A stretch of 64,000 nucleotides of DNA from Chrysoperla carnea (Eukaryota > Arthropoda > Insecta > Neuroptera > Chrysopidae). Positions 11,492-23,700 of this stretch are shown here, in pieces (the stretch's first letter is position 1; the number at the start of each line of letters is the position of its first letter). The stretch covers positions 40,087,935 through 40,151,934 of the forward strand of contig NC_058338.1 in the NCBI RefSeq assembly GCF_905475395.1, read 5' to 3'. Under the pieces are notes generated by a model. It saw nothing but the letters and a program-made list of their open reading frames with translations. It searched no databases and had not been told where the DNA came from. Position numbers and translations under genes: made by a program.

Positions 11492-14400
11492 CTATACATA
11501 ATCCTTTGACTGATAAAATAAAATGTACCCCGTTTCTGATGATTTTTGTATGTCGGACGTTAATCCATAAAAGTCTTCAATCGTGGACGCGTCAATTTTC
11601 TGTAAATATAAATAAGATTAAATATTAGATATGTTTCTTATACAAAGGACATTCCAATAACAAAAGTTTTAATTTCTGGTTTGTTATTAAGTTTTAGTTA
11701 CTGGCTGTTTTTACCATAGAGCGAGCTGTATAGGCATAAGAAACGCAATAAGTGAATCGCAGAGAAAAAGACAAAACCTATAGACATTTAACCACCCCTC
11801 TCTTGTTGGGTTGAGTGGATCAGTGAATGAACGCAATCACAGAGTTAACCAAAAAGCCAAAAATCCGCAGATCCATGCCAGCTCGACCATACTAAAGGCA
11901 AGGCCAACCCATGGACCAGTGAGTGAACACAGTCGCAGGATTAACATCAGTTGTTTTGGTACCGGATTGACTTTATGTGGAGTTGTATTGACCAGAGTTA
12001 TTGAATATCAAGTTATTCCAGACTGTACTCCCCCTTATATGTATTAAGCAAACTATTTAATCTAAATTTCCTAGTTCAACAAAAATAGATTAGTAACTTA
12101 CATCAACCATATCATCATCAAACAGCAACCAAAATCCATGACTTTTAACAATACTTATATAGTGCCCCCTGTTTGGTCCACTTCCACAATGTATGACAAC
12201 CGATACCAAATCGTATAATCGATCTGGATTGACAGCATGATCCGATGTATTAAAAAGTCTTAACTCTAATGGAAATACAACACGATGTGATACTTTAATA
12301 TGCCTATTATATTGTTCCATATATTTAAAACGTTTTAAATGTAATGCTAAAATCATTGGTAATTTTTTAACTCTCATACGTTTCTGTGCTTCTTGATAAC
12401 TACAACAGTTATCACACTTAAATTTATTATCACCACACAGTGTCTCTGTATTACTAAAACATCGTAGACAATGCGTTATACTTGTATTTTGATCAATATC
12501 CACTTGTAAATCAAAAAAATCTTCATCTTTACTACTAACTGTTTCACAACATAAACAACGTGTTTCACTTGTTAAAATACCCTGTAAAATACAGAAATTG
12601 TATGTGTTAATGCAATAATTCAAGAATACCGAAATAATAATCGTATTTTAAAATAAATTGATAAATAGTAAGTAATCAGTTGGTCTAAATTGGAACTACT
12701 GAAAAAGCGGTCCATTTCCTTTATAATAGTACACATTTTTTGTGTCTTTAAAAAATTATAAGTACAAGTAATGCCATCTGTTTAAATTGTAGCTACTGAA
12801 TTCGGGTGTTCTTCTGATTTTAATAAGTACGAATTATTATAGCCAGTTGTCGAGTTGCAACTCTGTAATTCGTATAAGTCTAGTTGTAGGTGAAAATAGT
12901 GCATGTTGATATAAAAAAATTGATCGGTTGGACTTAATACTCTTTTTTGGCTTTTAGCCAATAATTCGGAAAATAAAGTCACATGCTCATTATCAGTTAC
13001 CCGGAGTTTGTTTATAAATAGAGTTTAACAATAGTTACGCGTGTGCAAATAAAAAAATTGAGATATTTGGGTCTTGAAAAATGATTTTTGATACTTATAA
13101 AAAAAATCAATCTGCGCATGCTTCGCAGTCTGTACCGTTTTAATATGGTGGCATCTTAATTTGATATTGTAGCAAAATTGTCACTAGAGAAATGCTGTAA
13201 ACAATAAAGTTTTGTCGGCTAGATTTTTTAACCCTCAACACAAAAAGAGGTTTGCGTTAAGTTTGACCACTATTAGTGTCTTTCTATAACATTATAGCTC
13301 TTAAACGGATGAAACGATTTTATTTTTTGTTTGTTTGTAAGGTATTACTTCATTGAGAGTGTTCTTAGCTATGTTCGTTAAAAAATCGGTCCAGTTTGGA
13401 GAGAGCTACAAGAAAGAATTCGCATTTGTCGAGGGTATATTAAATTTTGTTAATTGCCTCGATGATTCCACAGTTGATGAAGGTAAGTCGGTGATCTTTG
13501 GGTAAAAAATTGTACCTTTTTCTGCCAAAAATAAATGTTTTTCGGTTGTTAGCATTAAAAACACATTTTGACTCGTTCTACTAGGGGAAAGAAATTGTAG
13601 AAAACCATCGATTGACGATTAGTGTAGGTTTTGAACTTGAAGCAATCCTTTTTAGTGGATAATTAAAAAAGTCGATTTTTGCAATTCATTTATTTCAATT
13701 ATTCGTGTGTTAATTTTTAGAATTCCATATTTAATAAATTTTAACTAGTTATTATGAGTGCTCTAATTGTAAAATCACCGGAAAGCATATGGTAAAGGTA
13801 CCCCAAAAGGCTGAGGGTATACGCTAGATATAAACTAGGAATGGAGTTTTCTAAGTTTCCAATCAACAAAACAAATCTCTAGATTTCTTTATGAATATAA
13901 GAAATTTTTTTTCATCTCTTAGTCTTGGCAAAGGATTTTGAAAAGTGTGAAATTTTTTATTTTATTTTGATACCTCTTTTTGGATTTATATTGTCGATTT
14001 TTATTAACATAGTATGGGAATTTAAGCTGTTTTTTGTTAAAATATAAATAAAATTTAATTTTGTAAATTCCTTGAAAATTTTTCATTATTTTAAATAATA
14101 AATGAAAGTTTCAGCTGATCCATACATATATGGGCATTTTTTAGAGTGATTCTCTTAAAATAATTTTTTTTTTTTTTTTTTTTAAATAGAACATGTTACA
14201 AATTAATAGTTTGTTTACACTTGTAATTCAAGTACTGTTTGGATTCTTTCCTTATTGTTGTTAAAATTCTTTATTGTTAAAATGATGAATTGAAGCTAGT
14301 TTTTTTAACTTTAGTATAAGGTTTCCAAACGTCAAACGTAGCACAGGACTGCCGTACGTCCTTAAATGAGCTGGCGGAACAAATGAATGTAAACCTGGTA

Positions 14401-16167
14401 TGGGTACCGGGATGCAAAGATATTCCAGGAAATTGTTAAGCCGACGAGCTCGCCAGAAATGGCATAATGCTGCCGGACACAAGCATCAATAAATATCCGG
14501 GAGTTCCATTTGCGAACTGCAAATTACTCCTGAAAGAGGATATCCTGAAAAAGGCCAATCTTAGATGGAGGGAAGAACGTACCTGTGGTACTACAAGACA
14601 GATATGGTCTAAGTACAATCGCAGGCGTTCCGAAGTTCTCATATCACTTCCAAGGGCCTCTGTTCGCAAAGTTGTTGCGGCTATCACAGGACACTGGCTG
14701 GACGGCAAGCATGCTGAACGCTTGGGCCTGGCAGTGTATCACGACTACTGCAGGAGCTGTCACAGTGGTGACGAGGAGGAGACAATGTCTCATCTTCTCT
14801 GTCACTGCCCAGCTCATGTCATGAGGAGATGGACTTACTTGAGCCAGCCTCTCTTTGACGACCTCTCAAAGCCCTCCTGCTGTTCTTAAACAGCTCCAAA
14901 TGGTTCATGGAGTAGTGGCCGGGGATGGGCCAACCCATTTACGGTATCACAACGGATCCTATGGTCTAAGTATGTCCCACCCCAGGACAGCCACTCTAAC
15001 CTAACCATAAGGTTTCCACGGCAATAAGAAAAGAATCCTAACTGTATTTGAATTACGAATTGGAAATTAGAGAATATAATTTTGAATTTAGCTGTTGTTT
15101 TGTATGTTCTTATTTGATTAGTACTATAAAAGTTGTTTTATTTTACTTACTTGAAAAATTTCATGAACCCATGTTGGCTCACTAGTTGAATTGGCACTAT
15201 CATTACTATTGCCATGTATTTTTATTTTAGATGAATGTTGCTGCCTTTCCGCTGAAAGAGTTAAGTATAATTAATTACTTGAAAAGGATAATTAAGATAA
15301 TATTTTTAAACTTTAATGTTTATTTTCTTTATTTATTGTTAACTGAGAACTGAATAGATAAGTAATTGTTCGGAAATTTACGAGATTGTACTGTTTTCAA
15401 TGATTCTAAAAACTATCTTCACGGTTTTGACTAACCGACAACGGGTTTAACTATAAATTTTGCATACTAATATAGATTAACAATAAATAATTAAAATAAA
15501 TTAAAAAATTTATTCACCTAATATTAATTCATTAATGTGATTTATTAAAAAATTTAAAAATTCATGAGCGTCTTGTTGCATATAGTTATCAAATTCCTCT
15601 GCAAGTAAAAAAAAAAAAGAAATTATTATAAAATACAAGGAAAAATTTATATGAAATAGTACCTTTTTCTTTTCGTAACCGTGCAATAAATTTTTTTGGC
15701 GCAATGGAACCTACTTTTTTCTTTTGTGTAGCTATACTATAAAATAAGTCTGCCAAGCATGTTAATAAAGTCTCTTTAGTTCGCTTATTTTTGGCCTTAT
15801 ATTCCAATACTTTTTCCCTGAATGGTTTACAAAAATATAATGCTTGTAATACTGAATTGCTGTAGCATGTATTCCCAAACTGAAAAATGAAACGATTATC
15901 GTTGTAAACAAACTAGACAAAATATTTAAGGAAATTTTAGGTTTTTTTACTTACATTGACTAAACCAAAATAATGCTCGTTCGGTGGAAATTGATCTGAA
16001 CCTATATCTCTTTCCAATTGTGAAATATTAGCGCCCTTTAATTAAGGAAAATGATTATTTATACATGTTTTTTAGATGAAATGGTTATGTTATAAATAAT
16101 AAACCAAATTATTTAAAACATTTGGTTATGGAACTACTAAAAAATAATTTACTAGATTACTTACCAT
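11492..16167 (-). CDS. Usp12-46: Ubiquitin C-terminal hydrolase USP46/USP12 homolog
   Basis: A cysteine protease of the USP (C19) family that removes ubiquitin; USP46/12 proteins work with WD-repeat partners such as WDR48/UAF1. Coding exons on the minus strand are 16165-16167 (ATG only), 15955-16035, 15663-15879, 15518-15598, 15151-15251, 12102-12581 and 11599-11492, all in frame, 356 aa. The Cys box [12 protein letters not shown] follows GLVN, and QQDAHEFLN follows. Two CxxC pairs of a zinc ribbon (CLCC and CDNC) are visible. The His box [17 protein letters not shown] and the FDDDMV segment end the large exon, and DFYGLTSD with YILFYQS closes the protein. Length and order match the family. 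The start is fixed by the MGxNxS N-terminus typical of the family, formed by joining the ATG to 16035. Intron 2-3 kb long between 12581 and 15151 holds a LINE fragment and other repeats. Confidence 0.96.
12668..12740. repeat. Interspersed repeat, partial copy
   Basis: Direct-orientation partner of 9868-9940, sharing 'gtaagtaatcag', 'ggtctaaatt' and 'actactgaaaaagcggtcca'. It lies in the large USP46 intron and lacks the second module. Confidence 0.75.
13229..13400 (+). repeat. Interspersed repeat family 'PF' (putative MITE), copy A
   Basis: The sequence runs 'aaccctcaac ... agtttgaccac ... aaacggatgaaacgatttt ... agagtgttcttagctatgtt'. The same order of phrases is found at 19130-19283 in the same orientation, and reversed at 43443-43640 and 54666-54872. 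The copies are non-coding. This one lacks the terminal 'gggttccgta' found in the others. Confidence 0.7.
14339..15006 (+). mobile_element. Non-LTR retrotransposon 3' fragment (RNase H and C-terminus), decayed
   Basis: The frame starting at 14349 reads an RNase H C-terminal segment with WVPG, DIPGN and ADELARN, interrupted by one TAA stop right after PGNC. It then continues through ITGHWL, a Cys/His knuckle (CRSC, then HLLCHCP) and LSQPLFDDL before a frame break near 14870. The 3' tail at 14954-15006 ends in 'actctaacctaacc'. Conserved-looking residues identify an R1/I/Jockey-type element in the LINE group; the exact clade is uncertain. It sits inside a USP46 intron in the opposite orientation to the gene. 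It is 5'-truncated and non-functional. Confidence 0.85.
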
Positions 16168-17239
16168 TTTTACGAAAAAATGCATGAAAATATTTTTTTA
16201 TATTATTGCATTTTTTCACATTTTTCTTTAATTACATGATAAACACCAATTTAATTATCACCATTTTGCTTGGGGTGTTTTTCCATATGATTGTCAACCT
16301 GTAAATTTGTTGAGTCTACAGACTTCTATAATTTGACAAGTAATACTCTCCACCATCTATCGATTAATTTATTTAAAACGTAACTAACACCTAGTTATTA
16401 AATTATAATCGCTTTGTTTAAAACTAGATGGCATTAAGATTAGTAACAACTAACGTCGCGTGATTGGCGCTATTTATAAAATAAAATAGGTACATGTTAT
16501 CTATACAGAAGGTTTCAGAAGTCCTTGACCTCCCTTCAGTAAGAAAAATTTGACTTTGACATGCAAGGATATCCAAAAGTCAACTCGATTCTTTTTGCAA
16601 CTTGCTCAATGAGTAGTGCCGGTACTCATTAAAAATAAATTTGAATTATTTACTATTCGAAGCTATCTACAGATTAAAAATCTTCTAGTGGAGAAAGTAT
16701 AGTAATGAGCATTCTATCTTTTATTAGTTTTTTTTTTTATTTACTAGTGGAGAAAAAGGAAACTAAAAAACATTTTTTTTATAAGGAACACTTATGACCC
16801 CATTGCCCTTTGTTGATCGTTTTACGAAATCAAAAGCACTTTTTACTTCATAATCATGTTATAAAAATTTTAATTAGATATCCTTTATCGTACGATAACG
16901 GAACAATTAAGTGATTTTATGAACGACTAAGTATATCAACATTTTGTTAGTATCATTAATATTTTTTAGCGTTGCGATACTCTCAGTTGCCTGCCACTTG
17001 ATTTCTTTTAAATGATCATAAATAAATCTAAAAATTTAAAAATATTTGGACTTTTTTTGATTATAACATAGGTTAAAAGACGAATTGTATAGTAGACTGC
17101 ATTTCGACTAAAATGTACAAAAATGTTGGACCGAAATTAGACCCATTTTAATTCTTAGTTTGTAAAACAATCTATATACAGAGTAAAAAAACTAAATGAA
17201 CTCCTAAATATTTCATTTATGTTGTATATAGGGTATAAA
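16168..17239. other. USP46 upstream region, no gene seen
   Basis: AT-rich spacer between the USP46 start codon and the MITE at 17240. It presumably contains the USP46 5'UTR and promoter, but no element can be assigned. Confidence 0.45.
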
Positions 17240-17556
17240 AATATATACAGAATATGTTTGATTCACATCTGGGCATATAAATATTACGAGTATGACAAGC
17301 AATGCATCTAAGCGAGAGGTATTATATACATGTGTTGAAGCTTCGATATGCGTTGAGATAGTTGTAAGAAGCTTGGAGAGTAGGAATTTCTTAGTTGAAT
17401 AGATGAACTACAACAAATAAGCTACGATACAAGTCACTATTGCAATTTCATACAACATCTATAATACCTCTTACTTAGATGCATTGCTTAACGCATGTAC
17501 TATGTCATACTCGTGTTATTTATATGCCTAGATGTAAATCGAACATTCTGTATATT
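17240..17556. mobile_element. MITE with long terminal inverted repeats, copy 1
   Basis: The left end ('atatatacag ... gattcacatctgggcatataaata ... acgagtatgaca') is the reverse complement of the right end over roughly 60-90 bp with some mismatches. The related copy at 29619-29880 shares the same ends and the internal phrases 'acatgtgttgaag' and 'cgttgag.tagttgtaag'. It has no coding capacity. Confidence 0.82.
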
Positions 17557-17688
17557 ATAAAAATATGTGGATGATCGTAATAATTTTGAAAGTCTCGCAT
17601 TTATAAAAAAACCGGGAATATTTCAAAAATCACTCTTACCAGTGTATATAAATGCGATCCAATTAATTGTAAATTATTTAAAATATTT

Positions 17689-17694
17689 TTTATT
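17689..17694 (-). terminator. Possible polyadenylation signal of the transporter gene
   Basis: AATAAA on the minus strand (plus 'tttatt'), about 62 bases after the transporter stop codon at 17756. Confidence 0.35.
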
Positions 17695-17755
17695 ATTTAA
17701 ATAATAATTACATAAACATGATCCAAACACAAATAAACAAATAATAAACTTGATG

Positions 17756-20700
17756 TCATCTTAAATCTGAAGATCTTCTGAATTTTCTCTTTGTATATAT
17801 CATTTCAATAATCCATACTAAACATACAAAACCAGTAATACTTGCTAATAGTCCAACAATAAATGCATCGTTTTTCAACGATTTTATAGCGAAGACTAGA
17901 ATAAAAAAGATAACTCAACAAATTACCAGAAGATTTATAATATTTTGGCAAATTATAAAAATCCGAACAAAATTTAAGAAATTTAAATTAACATAATTTA
18001 AGAAATTATGAGAAGAGATATTTAGTTAGAAAGTGGGTAATAGGCATCTTCTATATATTAAAAGAAAATGCAGCAACAGCTAGAACGTCTAAAAATAGCT
18101 ATTCGTTGTGTGCGTAGTCATGGTAGGGATAATAAAATCGATGCCAGCGCTTTAAGTGAAAAATTTTGGAGATAAAGGAGGCTGTTATGACTAATTTGCA
18201 ATTCTTTACATGTTAATGATATAGAAACTGTCAAATTAAAATGATTGAAAAACACTAATTAATTAAACTTAATGCATTAAAAATTGTGAAAATAAGAAAT
18301 CAAATTGTACAAATATTATTTTTCAAATGTAAATTATCATAATTATTTATTTAAATTTGTGAAACAAGAATATTAAATTTTAAATGTAAGTTTTCAATGC
18401 AATCCATACAATTATATATGCATCCATACAATTCTATAATTAAAGTAGTGTATCGTTGTCATGGAAACGAAATTCACGCACGAAGCGAATAGTCCGAGAC
18501 AGCGCCGGTCCTAGCCCCAAATCAAGGTAGAGCGAGATCGTTTTTCAGTGCCTTTTTTTTCAAAAAATTAACTGTATTTCAATAATCAATACTTAAAATG
18601 CGAAATTGTTTTTTCGCATTTGACATTTTGGCGCCTGGGGTCAATTGAGCGCCCGCTCCGCTTGCTCTACCCGCATAGGCCGGCGCTGGTCAGAGAACTG
18701 GTGAAAAATTTAAGGTAAGTTATTGAGGCACTATGGAAAATTGTGATTGTAATTGTCCTCCTAAATAAGATAGCCGAGGTCTGACTGAAGGGTAGCGGCA
18801 ACCCTTGATTTTTTTTAAGGGAAACGTAATTTTTTCTGTTTATTTGATTTTCCGGGGAACTGCGATGTGGTTTATGAATTTTTTATAACAAAATATGTAA
18901 TTTTGACCACATAGAGTTGGTTAGGTTCTAGCACGGGTTGATATTTTTGGTTAGTTTCAAGGCTGCATTAGTTTTAGTTTGCAGAAATTCGTTTTCTTCG
19001 AACTAAACGAATTTCTTCGAACTAAAACTTATAACGAAATTCGATTCCTGAATGCCGAATGCTTGGATGTATTTGTAATTATTTTTGTCGGAGTATTCTT
19101 GAGAATAGATTTTTTTAAACAAAGATTTTTTTAACCCCCGAACTAAAAAAAGGGTTATTATAAGTTTGACCGCTATGTGTGTATGTCTGTCTGCCTGTGG
19201 CATCGTAGTGCCTAAATTAACGAAGAGTGTTCTTAGCTATGTTTCAAATGCAAGTTTAGGGTTCCGTACACGAAAAAGTGGGGTGTTTTTAAAATTTTGT
19301 AAATTTCACTTGTTACAATAACATTTTTGCTGGAATATTTTTACAGGGATTTTATATAAAAAAAAAAACACTTTATCTTATTTAAACTTACCGATGGCTG
19401 ATCCAATTACCATGTAAAATACACACATTATAATCATCAATAATCCAAAAGCGGCTGGAAAACGAGATGGAATGCATTGTTCAGCAATTGCCAAAGGTAA
19501 CGCAACATGTATCCAACTTCGAAAGAAACCAATACTACTCAATAATATTTGAACGACTGTTAAATTATTTGTAAATGCTAAAACTAAAATATGAAAAAAT
19601 TTATTATTTGAAATTTGTAACATTTTATAAAGTAATTTATTTTCTAATCACATCCATTTGAGCCATCCTTAAATAGGCAGTTATGAAATTCTATAAAAGT
19701 CCGGGAATAATCAGGGTGGTTTACCCTCGATGAAAGTATTTAAAAACTAGATTAAACATTGTTGAAACTTTTTGGCATTGAAAGATCTATGATGATATTT
19801 TTAAAGAATATTATGTTTGTTCGGCTTGATTTACATTAGTGTAAGGTTCAAACCACCCTACGAGTCTATAATACTCAAATTCATTGTGTTATTCGTCCTC
19901 TAATCTTGCAGTATAAGCCACTCATAATTTGAAATAGTTTCGATAGTTTGAAGGATTAACGGGAGCTCAGTCATCATGACTGAAAATTCGAGAACCCTAT
20001 AAACCCTTTTATACGTCATTAAAAGTCTTAATTTGCAGTAATTATTATTTCGGGGGTCCCCATTAAGTCTTAATATGCAAAAAAATGATCTTTTTCATTT
20101 TGAGAGTTTTTTAGACCCTCGAAGGGAGGGGGGGCGCATAAAAGAAGTTATTAATAAAAATATCTTAAATTTTGGGATACTTGATCTTTTTTACTTTACG
20201 ATTTATTTACTTTACGATCTTTTTTACTTTACGATTCTGATTTACTTTATGATTTAAACACCCTTCACCACAATGGCGCGGGGGTTAAAACTAGAAACTA
20301 GAAGCTTTAAACCATATAACAAAAAAAAAACGGATACACGCAGCATACAACTTTTTCGAAGGAAAAAGGTTCGTTTATTCTATTCTGACTGATGGCTTAT
20401 TCATATTTTACTTACTGTAGCGTATAATTGTAGTCATTAAAATGCCAAACATAACACAATATCGATGTTTAATTTTGAAAAACACGTTGAACAATAGTTG
20501 AAGGATGCGAGAGACAAAATCCCCAATGGTCGATACTGACAATATAAGTGCAATTTGACTAATGTCAAAACTATGATGATATAAGAATAAAGGCACACAG
20601 CAAACGAAAGTTACATCAGCAACGACTGTTGCAGCTAAACCAACTATAACAATGCTTACTCTTATCTCCTTTAATATGCTTATATCCAAAGTTTTAGAAA

Positions 20701-23700
20701 TTTTTCGCCTACAAAACAGTTTGAAAATTATAAAATGTTTTCATATAGTAGATGGTAGCTTTTTTCTTATTGTTATATAATTGCAATAATTACAAAGAAA
20801 ATAAATAAGTCGTATCTTGATAGATACGAAGTGATTAGACTAATTAATGAACGATGTTTTCATGGAATTACTATATAATTCCTGTAATAAACTTTTTTTT
20901 CCTAAAAAAATTTGTAGATACTTTTATATTGTTATAAAATTTTCCATCCCGATCTAACTCTCTCAATATTGTATTGAATCGCGTTAGTGTGAAGTTAGGA
21001 TCAATAAACCAATTTCTCAAGGCTACTTACACCATTTCCACTCTTCTTTTCTAATTTCGAAATAAAATCTTAAAAATCATCTAAAAATTGAAAAATATTA
21101 TTTTCTCAAGAATTCACGGAAGAGTAAAAAAACCTAAGGCGTATAAAAGTTTATACAGTACTTCGAAGTATTAACGGAGCGTATTTGTTTCTGGTTACGC
21201 TCGGATCATATTTGTAGATGCGAGTTGAAAATTATTTTAGAGCATTTTATAATTTAGAATAAGCTAAGATTTAAAATTTAGGTACCATAAACTTAGCTGA
21301 GATTCTCTGTATTGTTGTATTTTAATGTCTAATGTTTTTTGGAAAATTTGGTTCTGGATTCTAGTTTCATCTTTGTTCACATTGAAAATTTTTGTATTTC
21401 TTGGAGTTGGCAAAGGTGTAACTATTGACGATCCAGCATTCACTGTTATATCTTCATTATCTAGAAAAATAAAATCGGAAAGTTAAATTAGAATTAAGCA
21501 TCCTTTACTATAAACAAATTTTTCTTCAGAATAACAATGGTACTTTTGTTTTAAATAGATATACGCCATTTTCTTTTTTAATTATCTTTTTACGACCAAC
21601 GTCTAAACGTAAAAGCTAAGTCTGCAGAGTAAAGTCCTATCTATGCCCGCCTTAGCATACTACAAAATAAGAGGGAACACATTATCCACATTATATTTGA
21701 ACTACAGCGTGCTGACCATCTAGAAAATATTTTTACAATTATTAATAGAGAAATGCAAAAATATGTACCTGTAAATGGCTTTTGGATTGCTTCGTTTTCA
21801 TATCGTAGACGTTTCACTAAGTGCCATTCTACAGGTTGCATTAATATCATAGCGACCATTGTGTGTAAACTCAAAGCTGCTAAAACCATCATGGTACCAA
21901 ATTGTCCATAATATGATTTCATTTGTTGTATTATCATTGGAAACATAAAAGCAATTGCTGATATAATTGCTAAACATAAACTATTTATCATTCCCCGTTT
22001 TTTCGTAAAGTAATATGTAATGTTTGCAAATATAACTGGATTCATTAAGCCAAATCCAATACCTAAAAATATTAAAATTCATGTAATTTGGAAAACCTCG
22101 AAAAAAAATTCTGACACCTCGAATCTTTTCTGGTGTTTACGAACAACTTATAATTTGATTCTATTGTCTTGCAGGACCCAATATAGCTATTTAGCTGCTC
22201 CGGAAAAAATTATATTTGCCGTGCTTTACATTCATACCATATGCAGGGTATTAAATACATAGATTCCAATGGTGCTTTTTCTGTGTTTTATTTTATTTAT
22301 TAGTTATAATGAATTTTTCCATACAATCCCAGTTTTCGGAACATCCCTGGTCTTATTGAGTCCCGATTATCGAGATTACTTTATATAATATTCACCCCCC
22401 CCCCTGGATCGGACACTGCTGTCTTGTTGATATTAGTTACCTCAGAAAACTAATAAGTCAGCCAAAAGTTTTTTATTTTGCTATTAGTTGGTTATCTACC
22501 CAGGCGTATGTACAGATGATTATTCTACTTCTAGTTATTCTACTTGGGTAGATAACCAACTAATAGCAAAATAAATAAGTTTTGGCTTACTTATTCTTAG
22601 TCGGCAGTTTCCTGAGGTAATTAATATCAACAAGATAGCATCAGCAGTACTAAAAAGTCCTAGTTGTTCTTGGGTCAATACCCAAGTCTGGTTTCTGATC
22701 TTCGCTCAAGCCTAAGTGCAAGTAAAATAAGTAGAAAAGTAAAAAGAAATCAGTATACCGCATTTTTATGGTAATTAGATTTTATCCGAAACGACCTATT
22801 TAATAATGATTACGTATACTAGTCAGTTTTTAGATTTATTTAGTTTGCCAAAACCGAGGTTTGAGTCAGTATATGTGCTTACTTACTATTCTGAATTTTC
22901 AGTCTTCTGAATTTATTTACCACTCACAATGAAGGAAATAAAATTAGTTTAGTTGAAAACTTTAATAAATAACAGTACCTACCTTGTAGACATCCATAAG
23001 TAAATCCTAGTTGATAAATATTTCCCACATAAATGTTGAGGAAACTTCCAGAACAATATATAAATGATCCAATAATTCCAACGCCTCGAGGTGGGTAGTC
23101 GGTTAATACTTTATTCGTAATTAAACCTAATTAAATTTGCAAATGTTAATTTGTTACATACAGCAATCATTTGTAATTAGTTAAGAGGCTTGAAAGTTAT
23201 AGGCCAAAATTTGCCTCTGAAATTAATTTATCCATCCATTTTTTTCAGTACGAAAACGAAAGCTGGATGAACATCCAAGCAAAAAATTCGTGTTAGGAGA
23301 TAAAAAAGGTAATGAAAAAATTGGGTGAATTATCAAAATAATTTTGGCCATTGGAAAGGGCTCCTAAAGGTACAACATAAATAAATAATTTTTATTGTCC
23401 TGTAAAATTTAATGCCAGAAAGTGTAGGGTACTTTTTCTAAGTGATATCACTATATGATAAATGATATCACTAAAAGTATATTTTACTTTCTTCATAAAA
23501 ATTCATTCTTTAAAAGGATAAAATTGGAGATGAAAGTTTATATAAAACTCTGTAATTTTGGTGGTGAAAAGAGGATCATTATTTGTATGAAAATGCGTCA
23601 TTTTTGAATTAACTACTTATTATTAACCGATTTTAAAAATTATTTCACCTATAATAAGTAACAATGCAGAGTTTCTGAGATATCGCAATATTTGGATCGA

